From Planctomycetota bacterium (lineage in GTDB: Bacteria; Planctomycetota; Planctomycetia; Pirellulales; Pirellulaceae), in the NCBI GenBank assembly GCA_026692865.1, contig JAPLNI010000033.1, positions 1-34,114 of the forward strand: DNA of 34,114 bases. The letters run 5' to 3'. Numbering within the stretch: the first letter of the stretch is position 1; each line of letters starts with the position of its first letter. Shown piece after piece: positions 8,089 through 14,770 of the stretch. The position numbers and the translations under genes are program-made. The notes under the pieces were generated by a model. It did no database searches and was not told where the DNA came from. It saw only the letters and a list, made by a program, of their open reading frames with translations.

Positions 8089-8643
8089 ATGCCAGCCACT
8101 CTTCAATTATCACTTGCCGAATATGACTCGATGGTTCGTGTCGGAGCATTTGATCGTATCCCGAGAAAGGTAGAGCTGATACGAGGAGAACTGATCGCGA
8201 TGAACCCTGACGGACCGATCCATGACGATCTGATTACTTACCTGACAGATTGGTCTGCGGACAATCGTGACCGAACGAAAACAATCATCACATCGCAAAC
8301 CGGATTGAATCTTCCAGAGCAGGTGAGTCGTCCCGAACCGGACTTGCTCTGGTTGAGAAAAGACCGTTATCGAAATGCACATCCCAACGCATCAGACGTT
8401 CAACTCGCCATCGAAGTTTCCCATAGCAGCCTCGCCTACGACTTCGAGCAGAAGCGTTTACTATACGCTTCGGCTGGAATCGTTGAATATTGGATCGTAG
8501 ACGCCACAGCAACCTGCATCCACGTTTTCACGAACCCCAACCAATGCGATTACACCACCAGTAAAATCTTCAAGTCCGGTGAAATACTAGCCCCAAAAAT
8601 CAACCCAGACGCAAAACTCCAACTCCAAGACCTTTTCAACTAG
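8089..8643 (+). CDS. Uma2-family (DUF820) putative endonuclease
   Basis: A 184-residue protein of the Uma2 family, which has a PD-(D/E)XK nuclease-like fold. Family marks seen: KVELIRGELIAMNPDGPIHD (27-46), SRPEPDLLWL, AIEVSHSSLAYDFEQKR and the C-terminal YASAGIVEYWIVD. These proteins are numerous in Cyanobacteria and Planctomycetes, often scattered in mobile regions; their biological role is unknown. Reading frame and motifs look intact. It lies between gmd/nucleotidyltransferase and the exporter permease, so it interrupts the polysaccharide operon. The last codons (LFN-stop) come from the following repeat array. Confidence 0.88.
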   Translation: MPATLQLSLAEYDSMVRVGAFDRIPRKVELIRGELIAMNPDGPIHDDLITYLTDWSADNRDRTKTIITSQTGLNLPEQVSRPEPDLLWLRKDRYRNAHPNASDVQLAIEVSHSSLAYDFEQKRLLYASAGIVEYWIVDATATCIHVFTNPNQCDYTTSKIFKSGEILAPKINPDAKLQLQDLFN

Positions 8644-8699
8644 CCATCTGCCCACTGCCACTGCCCACTGCCCACTGCCATCTGCCAACTCCTATTCTA
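8638..8699 (+). repeat. Short tandem repeat array (CCACTGCC / CCAACTCC-type units)
   Basis: CAACTAGCCATCTGCCCACTG and further degenerate ACTGCC units occupy the whole gap from the Uma2 stop to the permease ATG. Confidence 0.7.
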
Positions 8700-9542
8700 A
8701 TGAATTCCGAAAAACCCTTCCTAGTTATCGAGCCCGTAAGTGGGTGGCGATCGTTACGTCTTCGCGACGTATGGGAGTTTCGCGATTTGTTGTTCTCGCT
8801 TGGCATGCGGGATGTCAAACTTGTTTACAAACAAACGCTGCTTGGGGTCCTTTGGGTCGTCATGCAACCGTTGATTGGTGCAGGGATTTTTACGTTCGTG
8901 TTTGGGTTGTTGGCCGACATGCCTTCGGGAGGAATCCCGTTTTTTGTATTTGCATTTGCGGGCATGCTGGGTTGGACCTTGTTTTCAACGACACTTAACG
9001 GTGCATCGACGGTGATGGTTACCAACGCTCATTTGGTAAGCAAGATCTACTTCCCCCGATTGATTCTTCCCTTGTCGAGTGCCTTTCAGCCGATCGTGAA
9101 CTTCGCGGTTAGTTTAATTTTGATGTTCGTGTTATTGATCGTCTATCGAATCGTTCCCGGCATTCAGATTTTGTTGTTACCGATAGCGACTGCATTTTTG
9201 TTGATGTTTGCTTTGGGGATCGGATTTTGGTGCAGCAGCGTCATGGTTCGTTACCGCGATTTGCGATACATCATCCCAGTTGCCATTCAGTTCCTGCTCT
9301 ACGCCAGTCCGGTTGGCTATTCACTTGCGGCGATCACTGAAAAAGTTCCCATCAAATACCAAACGCTTTACATGCTCAACCCAATGGCAAGCCTCATGGA
9401 GTTCTTCCGATGGACCATCCTCGGCGAAGCAACACTCAACCCGGCTTGGCTCACCTATAGTATCCTCACATCAATAGCCATCTTCATAGCCGGCGCCTTC
9501 GCCTTCCGCCGAGCCGAAAGAGGCTTCGCCGACGTTATCTAG
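8700..9542 (+). CDS. ABC-2 type polysaccharide exporter permease (Wzm-like)
   Basis: A 280-residue inner-membrane protein with about six hydrophobic spans and the amphipathic entry region DLLFSLGMRDVKLVYKQTLLG typical of Wzm/TagG/KpsM permeases. Other marks are LGVLWVVMQPL, the LVSKIYFPRLILPLSS loop that couples to the ATPase, and YASPVGYSL/YMLNPMASLMEFFRW near the end. With the Wzt-type ATPase at 15691 it would move lipid-linked polysaccharide across the inner membrane. The two subunits are normally adjacent; here about 6.1 kb of mostly accessory genes separate them. The start at 8700 directly follows a repeat array. Confidence 0.92.
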   Translation: MNSEKPFLVIEPVSGWRSLRLRDVWEFRDLLFSLGMRDVKLVYKQTLLGVLWVVMQPLIGAGIFTFVFGLLADMPSGGIPFFVFAFAGMLGWTLFSTTLNGASTVMVTNAHLVSKIYFPRLILPLSSAFQPIVNFAVSLILMFVLLIVYRIVPGIQILLLPIATAFLLMFALGIGFWCSSVMVRYRDLRYIIPVAIQFLLYASPVGYSLAAITEKVPIKYQTLYMLNPMASLMEFFRWTILGEATLNPAWLTYSILTSIAIFIAGAFAFRRAERGFADVI

Positions 9543-9621
9543 AACCTGCTTCCTGCCTTCCTGACTTCCTGACTTCCTGACTACTGACTACTGACTACTG
9601 ACTACTGACTACTGTTTCAAA
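9543..9621 (+). repeat. Tandem array: CCTGACTT octamers then CTGACTA heptamers
   Basis: CTTCCTGACTTCCTGACTT is followed by about five exact CTGACTA units. The unit changes length inside one array, which points to growth by slippage. The array runs from the permease stop to a few bases before the next ATG. Confidence 0.85.
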
Positions 9622-9876
9622 ATGCATGAATTCGTAAGAGCATGGAAAGTTGCGGGCGACGAAATGGAACGTTTGCGGCACGAGCGATTGCAGAGCATGG
9701 CCGCTAGTGCCGGAGCAAGCTTGATGGGCGCGGTCGACAGTTCTTCACAAGAAGACATGTACGGTAATGGTTTGGCGCGATGGCAAGCATGGATGATACG
9801 ATGGCGGTTGCAAACTTTAATGGAAAAGAATACCCCTTCAGCTTCAAGAGTTAAGAAATCATCAGAAGATGCTTAG
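9622..9876 (+). CDS. Small hypothetical protein coupled to a nucleotidyltransferase
   Basis: An 84-residue, charged, probably mostly helical protein with no signal peptide or membrane span; I recognise no family. Its end overlaps the start of the next gene by 8 bases (ATGCTTAG), so the two are probably translationally coupled. In this setting it could be the antitoxin or partner of the nucleotidyltransferase, but that rests on gene order only. It starts straight after a CTGACTA array. Confidence 0.6.
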   Translation: MHEFVRAWKVAGDEMERLRHERLQSMAASAGASLMGAVDSSSQEDMYGNGLARWQAWMIRWRLQTLMEKNTPSASRVKKSSEDA

Positions 9877-10444
9877 CCGTTCGCTATGGGACTCGGCATT
9901 AGAGCTGCAATCGTATATGCAATCGGAGAGCTTTCGATTTTGTTTTATCGGTGGAGTCGCAGTCCAGCGTTGGGGTGAGCCTCGCGTAACCGACGACCTT
10001 GATTTGACGTTGTTATTGAATTACGGCGAAGAGCAAAAGATAGCGAAGAGGATTTTGTCGAGGTATCAATCCAGGCATCCACGGCCCCTTGCATTTGTAT
10101 TAGAGGCGAGGATCTTGCTACTTCAGGATATCAGCGGAACGGACATCGATATGTCTTTGGGCGGGATGCCATTTGAGGAGCGGATGATCGAGCGTTCAAG
10201 CGATTGGTTCGTCGCAGGACACGGAAGTATCAAGACTTGTAGCGCAGAGGATCTTGTCATTTTAAAGTCCTTTGCATCACGTCCACGCGACTGGATTGAC
10301 GTCGAGAAGACGATTATTCGCCAAAGCAAAAATCTGAATCGAGACCTGATTCTTGAAGAGCTAGCCGTCCTTGCAGCCCTCAAGGAAGAGCCGGAAATTT
10401 TAGACCAGTTAGAAACAATCTTCCTAAAACATTTAAGTCAGTAG
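9869..10444 (+). CDS. AbiEii-like nucleotidyltransferase
   Basis: A 191-residue MNT-fold nucleotidyltransferase: FIGGVAVQRWGEPRVTDDLDLTLLL (about 27-51) contains the GG loop, the conserved Arg-Thr and the DxD pair; TDIDMSLGG gives the third acidic position; SAEDLVILKSFASRPRDWIDVE is the helix typical of AbiEii-like proteins. Members of this group include toxin components that modify RNA, but many are untested. It overlaps the upstream small gene by 8 bases, a layout common in two-gene toxin-antitoxin modules. Its stop touches the conserved leader of the first S23 gene. Confidence 0.8.
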   Translation: MLSRSLWDSALELQSYMQSESFRFCFIGGVAVQRWGEPRVTDDLDLTLLLNYGEEQKIAKRILSRYQSRHPRPLAFVLEARILLLQDISGTDIDMSLGGMPFEERMIERSSDWFVAGHGSIKTCSAEDLVILKSFASRPRDWIDVEKTIIRQSKNLNRDLILEELAVLAALKEEPEILDQLETIFLKHLSQ

Positions 10445-10541
10445 GCAGTCCTGATGAAACCTGAGCCGATGGCGCTAGCCACGGGTTTCGAGTCTGCTGC
10501 AGACGGGAATGTGATAGTTAGCAGTCGGTAGTGTTGCATGA
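10444..10541 (+). repeat. Conserved 98-bp leader of S23 gene, copy A
   Basis: This block recurs at 11825-11922 with three mismatches in 98 bases and the same spacing to the S23 gene. It contains the repeat core CCGATGGCGCTAGCCACGG, which folds as CCG-a-TGGC-gcta-GCCA-CGG within an outer GAAAC/GTTTC stem. A second hairpin follows (GTCTG-ctg-CAGAC). In copy B one outer pair becomes G-U and the second hairpin keeps four pairs, including one G-U. Confidence 0.8.
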
Positions 10542-10898
10542 ATGGCCGGTTTTGAAGATCTTGAAGTTTGGAAGCGAGCGGTAGAGCTAAGCGCGGCGAT
10601 CTACACAGAAACAAAAGATATAAATGACTTTGGATATCGTGACCAAATCACACGTGCCGGATTATCAAAACCATCGAACATCGCAGAAGGCTTAGAGCGA
10701 ACAACACCTCTAGATCAATGCAAGTTTTTGGATTGTGCGCGCGGGTCTTGTGGTGAAGTGCGAACGCAAACGATTGAAGGAAATAATGTAGGCTTCATTG
10801 CTCAATCAACTTCCGAAGCATGGATCCAAGAAACCCGAGAACTCTCCGCCATGATCCAAGGCCTAGTCCGTTCCATCCGAACCCGCGCATCCCACTGA
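10542..10898 (+). CDS. Four-helix-bundle protein (S23 / 23S rRNA intervening-sequence family), copy A
   Basis: A 118-residue protein of the S23 family. Family marks seen: FEDLEVWKRAVELSAAIY, FGYRDQITRAGLSKPSNIAEGLER, CARGSCGEVRTQT and ETRELSAMIQGLVRSIR. The fold is a four-helix bundle. Members occur in 23S rRNA intervening sequences and as free-standing genes, and the Avd accessory protein of diversity-generating retroelements has a related fold. No reverse transcriptase is present here. The function is unknown. It follows an AbiEii-like nucleotidyltransferase through the conserved leader. A broken second copy lies at 11923. Confidence 0.88.
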   Translation: MAGFEDLEVWKRAVELSAAIYTETKDINDFGYRDQITRAGLSKPSNIAEGLERTTPLDQCKFLDCARGSCGEVRTQTIEGNNVGFIAQSTSEAWIQETRELSAMIQGLVRSIRTRASH

Positions 10899-11025
10899 CA
10901 ACTAGCAACTCCCACTGCCAACTGCCAACTGACTACTGCCAACTGCCCCCTGCCCACTGCCAACTTCCCCCTGCTAACTAGCCACTAGCCCCTAGCCCCT
11001 AGCCCCTAGCCCCTAGCCCCTAGCC
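10897..11025 (+). repeat. Long composite tandem array ending in CCCCTAG heptamers
   Basis: The longest array here (about 129 bases). AACTAGC units pass into CAACTGC/CCAACTG units, then CCACTAGC, then about five exact CCCCTAG units ending at the next ATG. No coding sequence is visible in it. Confidence 0.88.
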
Positions 11026-11790
11026 ATGCATCCTTCTTCCCCAGAATTCATAGCCGCTCGACATGCTGCGATGCTTGCGCAGACAGGCTTTGTAGGGGTC
11101 GACGAAACCGATCCAACTGGGCCGTCCGGTCACGCTTATGGCTTGCGTAAGAGTGCGATGCTAACATCCGATTACCGAAAACGATTGCGGAGAGGAATTG
11201 TGGACGTAACGCCGCAAGAAGTGATCGATTGCCTGCTTGAGGCAGGCATCAAAAAATGGTGTTTGATGGGTTTGCATGGCTATGTTGGCTACTTACCCAT
11301 GCCTCGGGCGACCCAAGATGTCGACGTCATGGTCCCATACAGCGAAAAAGGCCGAGCCAGCAAAGCGATTGCCGCACGGTGGCCAATGTTAAAGCAAATT
11401 ACTTTGCCGCAAGTGATTCGCTTTGTCGACGACACCGATCTGGACCCAGAAGGCAAACCCAAGCCGGTAGTCGATGTGATGCTACCTTGGAGCGAATTCC
11501 AAACGACCATACTGAACGATTATGTCCTAGTCGACGAGCAAACGGGAAGTCGCTACCCAACCTTGGAAGCCGCAGTTATCTCCAAGTATGCACCGTTGGT
11601 TTCGCCGCATCGCAGTCGCGACAAAAAAGAACAAGACGCCGTCGATTTTCGCAGAATCGTCCGCGCCAACCACACAAAAATTGATCGCCAGATTCTGTTC
11701 CTATTAGGCAATCAAGTCTGGGATCAAGGCGGTCCCGACGTACTCCGATTCGTGGACCTAACCCTAGCGGACCAACCCCTACCGGTTTAG
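11026..11790 (+). CDS. Nucleotidyltransferase-fold protein, third type
   Basis: A 254-residue protein. After an N-terminal region with no recognised family, LMGLHGYVGYLPMPRATQDVDVMV (about 84-107) matches the MNT-like fold: glycine-rich loop, Arg-x-Thr, then DxD. VVDVMLPWSEFQ supplies the third acidic residue, and EAAVISKYAPLVSPHRSRDKKEQDAVDF resembles the helical part of AbiEii-like proteins. The loop has GLHG in place of the usual GG, so it is diverged from the two other nucleotidyltransferases of the island. It starts immediately after a CCCCTAG array and is followed by the second S23 leader. Confidence 0.72.
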   Translation: MHPSSPEFIAARHAAMLAQTGFVGVDETDPTGPSGHAYGLRKSAMLTSDYRKRLRRGIVDVTPQEVIDCLLEAGIKKWCLMGLHGYVGYLPMPRATQDVDVMVPYSEKGRASKAIAARWPMLKQITLPQVIRFVDDTDLDPEGKPKPVVDVMLPWSEFQTTILNDYVLVDEQTGSRYPTLEAAVISKYAPLVSPHRSRDKKEQDAVDFRRIVRANHTKIDRQILFLLGNQVWDQGGPDVLRFVDLTLADQPLPV

Positions 11791-11824
11791 GAAGTTGGCA
11801 GCGGACAGTAGTCAGTTTGCAGTT
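11788..11824 (-). repeat. Repeat array in inverted orientation
   Basis: GGAAGTTGGCAGCGGACAGT and the following AGTCAGTTTGCAGTTGGCAG are the reverse complement of the CAACTGCC/ACTGACTA units found elsewhere. This is the only clearly inverted array in the window. Confidence 0.7.
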
Positions 11825-11922
11825 GGCAGTCCTGATGAAGCCTGAGCCGATGGCGCTAGCCACGGGTTTCGAGTCTCCTGCAGATGGGAATGTGATAGTT
11901 AGCAGTCGGTAGTGTTGCATGA
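11825..11922 (+). repeat. Conserved 98-bp leader of S23 gene, copy B
   Basis: Differs from the leader at 10444-10541 at three positions by eye. Same length and same distance to the S23 reading frame. It again contains the CCGATGGCGCTAGCCACGG hairpin core. Confidence 0.8.
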
Positions 11923-12279
11923 ATTGCAGGATTTGAAGAGCTAGAAGTTTGGAAAAGATCGGTCGAGTTGAGTGTTACGATCTACAGAGAGACGAGAGAA
12001 ATAAAAGACTTTGGATTTCGTGATCAAATCACACGAGCCGGTTTATCTATCCCATCAAACGTCGCAGAAGGCTTAGAGCGAGCAACACCTCTAGATCAGT
12101 GCAAGTTTTTGGACTACGCGCGTGGGTCGTGCGGTGAAGTGCGAACACAAACGATCGTTGGCTAGAAAGTCGGTTTTATACCCGAGATGATCGCTGAGAA
12201 ATGGATCAAAGAAACCCGAGAACTCTCCGCCATGATCCAAGGCCTAATCCGTTCCATCCGAACCCGCGCCACCAACTAA
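11923..12279 (+). pseudogene. Disrupted second copy of the S23 four-helix-bundle gene
   Basis: Exactly the length of copy A (119 codons including stop) with no insertions or deletions, but the ATG is ATT and codon 81 is TAG (12163-12165), where copy A has AAT. On both sides of that stop the protein matches copy A (ELEVWKRSVELS, DQITRAGLSIPSNVAEGLER; after it KVGFIP and ETRELSAMIQGLIRSIRTR). It may still make a short N-terminal piece from an internal start. The last 60 or so bases are nearly identical to copy A while the first half is clearly more diverged. Confidence 0.85.
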
Positions 12280-12325
12280 CATCCCCCCCTGCCAACTGAC
12301 AACTGACAACTGACAACTCAAAAAA
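12280..12325 (+). repeat. CAACTGA heptamer array
   Basis: CCTGCCAACTGACAACTGAC and two more CAACTGA units fill the gap between the broken S23 copy and the VapB-like ATG. Confidence 0.8.
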
Positions 12326-12577
12326 ATGATCGTACAAATCACTTCAACATCCGGACACCAGACGATCGTCTTGCCGGAGGGTTTTCGAATGGAAGGCACG
12401 CAAGTCTCAGTACGTCGGCGTGGGAACGCTTTGATTTTGGAACCGATCGAGGACAATTGGGAATGGTTAGAAAAGGTTTCGGGGCAACTGGATCCCGAAG
12501 TATTGGAAGCGGCTCAGCTTGCCAATTCTTCAGACCAATTTGATCAAACCAGTCCTCCGGATTTGGACGCCATCTGA
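12326..12577 (+). CDS. VapB-type antitoxin (AbrB/SpoVT-like DNA-binding domain)
   Basis: An 83-residue protein. QTIVLPEGFRMEGTQVSVRR (about 13-32), followed by RGNALILEPIEDNWEW, matches the swapped-hairpin AbrB domain of VapB antitoxins; the C-terminal half would wrap the toxin. The reading frame is intact. Five bases after its stop lies a VapC-like gene that is broken, so this looks like an antitoxin that has outlived its toxin. VapB proteins usually repress their own promoter; the upstream repeat array leaves little room for an operator, and none was seen. Confidence 0.85.
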   Translation: MIVQITSTSGHQTIVLPEGFRMEGTQVSVRRRGNALILEPIEDNWEWLEKVSGQLDPEVLEAAQLANSSDQFDQTSPPDLDAI

Positions 12578-12582
12578 ATCGA

Positions 12583-12994
12583 ATGCCTCAATACCTCCTG
12601 GATACCAATGCAGTCATTGCACTCCTTAAAGCGAACGACAACGCAGTCAGTCGACGAATACGAGAAAACTCACCTTCGGATGTCTTCATCTCAACCGTCG
12701 TTATGTTTGAGTTGTACTACGGTGCATATAGAAGTGAGCGAGTGTAGCGGAATTTAGAGCTACTTGAAAACATCTTGTTGCCGAAATAAGAGTTTGATGC
12801 AGGCGACGCATCTGCCTCAATTAATTCGCTGGCCAAATCCGGGCGATTTTAGCAGACGCGGGCACTCCGATAGGTCCTACGACGTGTTGATTGCAGGCCA
12901 AGCTCATTCGCGAGGTATGTGCTTAGTCACGCGAAACACGAAGGAGTTCCAACGTGTCGCAGGCTTGCAAGTAACAAACTGGGAACCAAATTAA
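12583..12994 (+). pseudogene. Broken VapC-type PIN-domain toxin gene
   Basis: The ATG at 12583 opens a PIN domain: MPQYLLDTNAVIALLKAND with the first catalytic Asp (D7), then FISTVVMFELYYGAY with the conserved Glu. It stops at a TAG after SERV, has a further in-frame TAA after ENILLPK, and shifts frame. The family's C-terminal part (SYDVLIAGQAHSRGMCLVTRNTKEF in two stretches, then VAGLQVTNWE) is recovered in another frame up to the TAA at 12994. At least two stops and one frameshift make it inactive as an RNase. Confidence 0.85.
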
Positions 12995-12997
12995 TGT

Positions 12998-13075
12998 GCC
13001 GTCCCACTGCCAACTGCCCACTTCCCCCTGCTAACTAGCCACTAGCCACTAGCCCCCTCCCCCGAACTGTCGCAA
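12998..13075 (+). repeat. Composite tandem array (CCAACTGCC then CTAGCCA units)
   Basis: CCCACTGCCAACTGCCCACT is followed by CTAGCCACTAGCCACTAGC and C-rich sequence. It lies between the convergent VapC and ParE relics. Confidence 0.75.
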
Positions 13076-13098
13076 CCAGAACGGTTTGTTCGACTGCA

Positions 13099-13395
13099 CT
13101 ACCTTTCACCAATTTTGCGATCGATCGACTCCGGTCGCATCCTGCAACTTAAGACAGCCACCACGACGATCTCGTCTCCTTGGATATCGTAGCAGATCAT
13201 GTAAGGGAACTTCTGCGACAAGATTCGGAAGTACCTTCCGCGTCTCGAATGGATCCCAGCAAACCGTTCCAAGCGTTCGAGATCGTCAAAGATGAATTCG
13301 ACAAATTTGTCGCCCAGACCGTCTGATTGTCGGTCTTAAAACCGAGATGCCTCATAGATGTCAATACGAGCTTCAAGTTGAAGGTTTATTTGCAT
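13099..13395 (-). pseudogene. ParE/RelE-type toxin gene with an in-frame stop
   Basis: A 99-codon frame starts at 13395 (MQINLQLEARIDIYEASRF), stops at TAA in codon 20 (13336-13338), then continues in the same frame as DRQSDGLGDKFVEFI, RYFRILSQKFPYMICYDI and EIVVVAVLSCRM to a TAG at 13099. The pattern matches the ParE/RelE fold (EA..Y..R...LG..F). A Tyr codon probably became TAA, so a single base change may have silenced it. Its start overlaps the antitoxin gene by 23 bases, the usual layout of such pairs. Confidence 0.8.
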
Positions 13396-13603
13396 TCCGC
13401 CATCCTTGGATTTCACGAAAAGCATCCTGCAAATTCAGTAATCCGCCGGGCATCGGATGATCTAATCGCTGGTGCACGACAGTATCGTGCCAATCTGGCG
13501 AAGGTAAATCGGCGGCATTGCTAGACAAATCCCGCCAAATCAGCTCCATTGCAAGCAGCTTTTCAGATTGCGATAGCGACCCTACAAGTGTTTCGACCGT
13601 CAT
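13373..13603 (-). CDS. Addiction-module antitoxin component (putative, ParE/RelE partner)
   Basis: A 76-residue protein (MTVETLVGSLSQSEKLLAME...) with the short 'addiction module component' architecture: an N-terminal helix, then MELIWRDLSS and PSPDWHD, and a C-terminal tail that would contact the toxin. The start at 13603 is fixed by a strong ribosome site seven bases upstream; the frame is open further upstream only through repeat sequence. Its intended partner at 13395 carries a nonsense codon, so it is an orphan antitoxin like the VapB-like gene at 12326. Confidence 0.8.
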   Translation of the reverse strand: MTVETLVGSLSQSEKLLAMELIWRDLSSNAADLPSPDWHDTVVHQRLDHPMPGGLLNLQDAFREIQGWRNANKPST

Positions 13604-13610
13604 GTGTGAT

Positions 13611-13617
13611 TCTCCTT
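13611..13617 (-). promoter_or_regulatory. Ribosome binding site of the antitoxin gene
   Basis: AAGGAGA on the minus strand, seven bases before the ATG at 13603. It is the clearest Shine-Dalgarno site in the island and decides the antitoxin start. Confidence 0.7.
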
Positions 13618-13670
13618 GATGGCCAATTGTACACGGCGATGCGGTCAAGCTCAACGAGCCAAAAGTCAAC

Positions 13671-13741
13671 ACGCCCCTAGCAACTAGCAACTCCCCCCGC
13701 CAACTGACTACTAGCAACTAGCAACTAGCCACTCCCCTCCC
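13671..13741 (+). repeat. CTAGCAA heptamer array before the sulfotransferase gene
   Basis: CCCCTAGCAACTAGCAACTC, a CCAACTGACTA stretch, then CTAGCAACTAGCAACTAGCC and C-rich sequence ending at the TTG start. Confidence 0.82.
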
Positions 13742-14725
13742 TTGCGTTCCCTTCTCTCTTTCCTTCCGCTACCAGCGCGAACCAAACCTTTTGAAAACCG
13801 AGTCTTCGTCACAGGAGTCGCGCGCAGCGGCACAACCTTCCTCGGTTGGGCATTGTCGCGTGATTGGCGAACCGCCTACATCCACGAACCGTTTTCGAAT
13901 GTCGGAATTGAAGGCGTTGATTGGCAACATGTCGAACTCGATCCCGAGACTCTTGTACCACAAGATCCATCCGCAAGAGCAGCCATTGAAAAGCTCTTGC
14001 GATTACAAGTCCGTCAACCCAACAACATCAATTGGAACGAGCGATTCCCGTTGGTAGCGATGAAATGCATCCTAGGAAGCCGCGGCCCTTTTTCGTTGAC
14101 AATGGCGAAATGGAACCGCAACGCAGATTACTTAATCGTCAAAGATCCCGACGCGTTTTGTTTTGCATCGTACTTGCAAAAGGAACTCGGTTTCAAAGTC
14201 ATCGTTACCGTTCGGCATCCTGTTGCGATTTGGAGCAGTTACAAGCGAATCGGTTGGCCAGGGTTTATCGCCGATCGGTTGCGTTCGGCTGCCTTTGTTA
14301 AACACTATGAAGACGACGACATCGCACTACTCGAATCGGTGAACAGTTCGACGCCAGAGCACATTCAATACGCCATATCATGGCGGCTAGGTTATCGATA
14401 TCTCCATGCAACGCTCGCATCGAACACGTCAGCCAAGTTCATTACCACCGAAGAGTTAAGCTCCGACCCAGACCAGATAGCAACGATTGCCAAAGAAATG
14501 CAAATACCCTGGTCAGTGAAAAGCGACGAATGGGTGAAACAGAACACCACCGCAAGTGGTCGCGTTCATCCTCCTGCCAACCAAGTGCAAGATCTACGTC
14601 GCGATTCATCGAAGATCTTCGAATCGTCAATTAAATCGATCACAGAACAGCATCGAAATGAAATTCAAGAAATCACCTGGCCGGTCGCAAGCTTGTTTTA
14701 CAGTAAAACCCATTTCTTTGATTAG
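13742..14725 (+). CDS. PAPS-dependent sulfotransferase-like protein
   Basis: A 327-residue protein with both PAPS-binding motifs: the 5'-phosphosulfate loop FVTGVARSGTTFLGWAL (about 22-38) and the 3'-phosphate segment VIVTVRHPVAIWSSYKRIGWP (about 152-172). The enzyme would transfer sulfate from PAPS to a hydroxyl, here probably on a sugar of the surface polysaccharide; sulfated glycans are common in marine Planctomycetes. No signal peptide, so it acts in the cytoplasm. The only upstream start is the TTG at 13742, placed directly after a repeat array with no ribosome site, so the start is uncertain. Confidence 0.88.
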   Translation: MRSLLSFLPLPARTKPFENRVFVTGVARSGTTFLGWALSRDWRTAYIHEPFSNVGIEGVDWQHVELDPETLVPQDPSARAAIEKLLRLQVRQPNNINWNERFPLVAMKCILGSRGPFSLTMAKWNRNADYLIVKDPDAFCFASYLQKELGFKVIVTVRHPVAIWSSYKRIGWPGFIADRLRSAAFVKHYEDDDIALLESVNSSTPEHIQYAISWRLGYRYLHATLASNTSAKFITTEELSSDPDQIATIAKEMQIPWSVKSDEWVKQNTTASGRVHPPANQVQDLRRDSSKIFESSIKSITEQHRNEIQEITWPVASLFYSKTHFFD

Positions 14726-14726
14726 C

Positions 14727-14770
14727 TCAAACCAAGCACCGCTATCAACTAGATTTTAGCAACTCCCTTA
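14727..14770 (+). repeat. Weak, degenerate CTAG repeat junction
   Basis: ATCAACTAGATTTTAGCAAC keeps only remnants of the AACTAGC unit between the sulfotransferase stop and the FkbM ATG. Confidence 0.4.

Noticed and set aside
10444-10541. CTGATGA near a stem in the S23 leader looked like a hammerhead ribozyme core
   Set aside because: The required GAAA after stem II is absent (GGTTTCGAG instead), so the core is not complete.
10542-10898. C-terminal RTRASH of S23 copy A resembles the HEPN R-x4-6-H motif
   Set aside because: Copy B ends RTRATN, and the rest matches S23, not HEPN; probably coincidence.
10897-11025. Regular repeats suggestive of a CRISPR array
   Set aside because: Units are about 7 bases, directly tandem, with no unique spacers and no cas genes.
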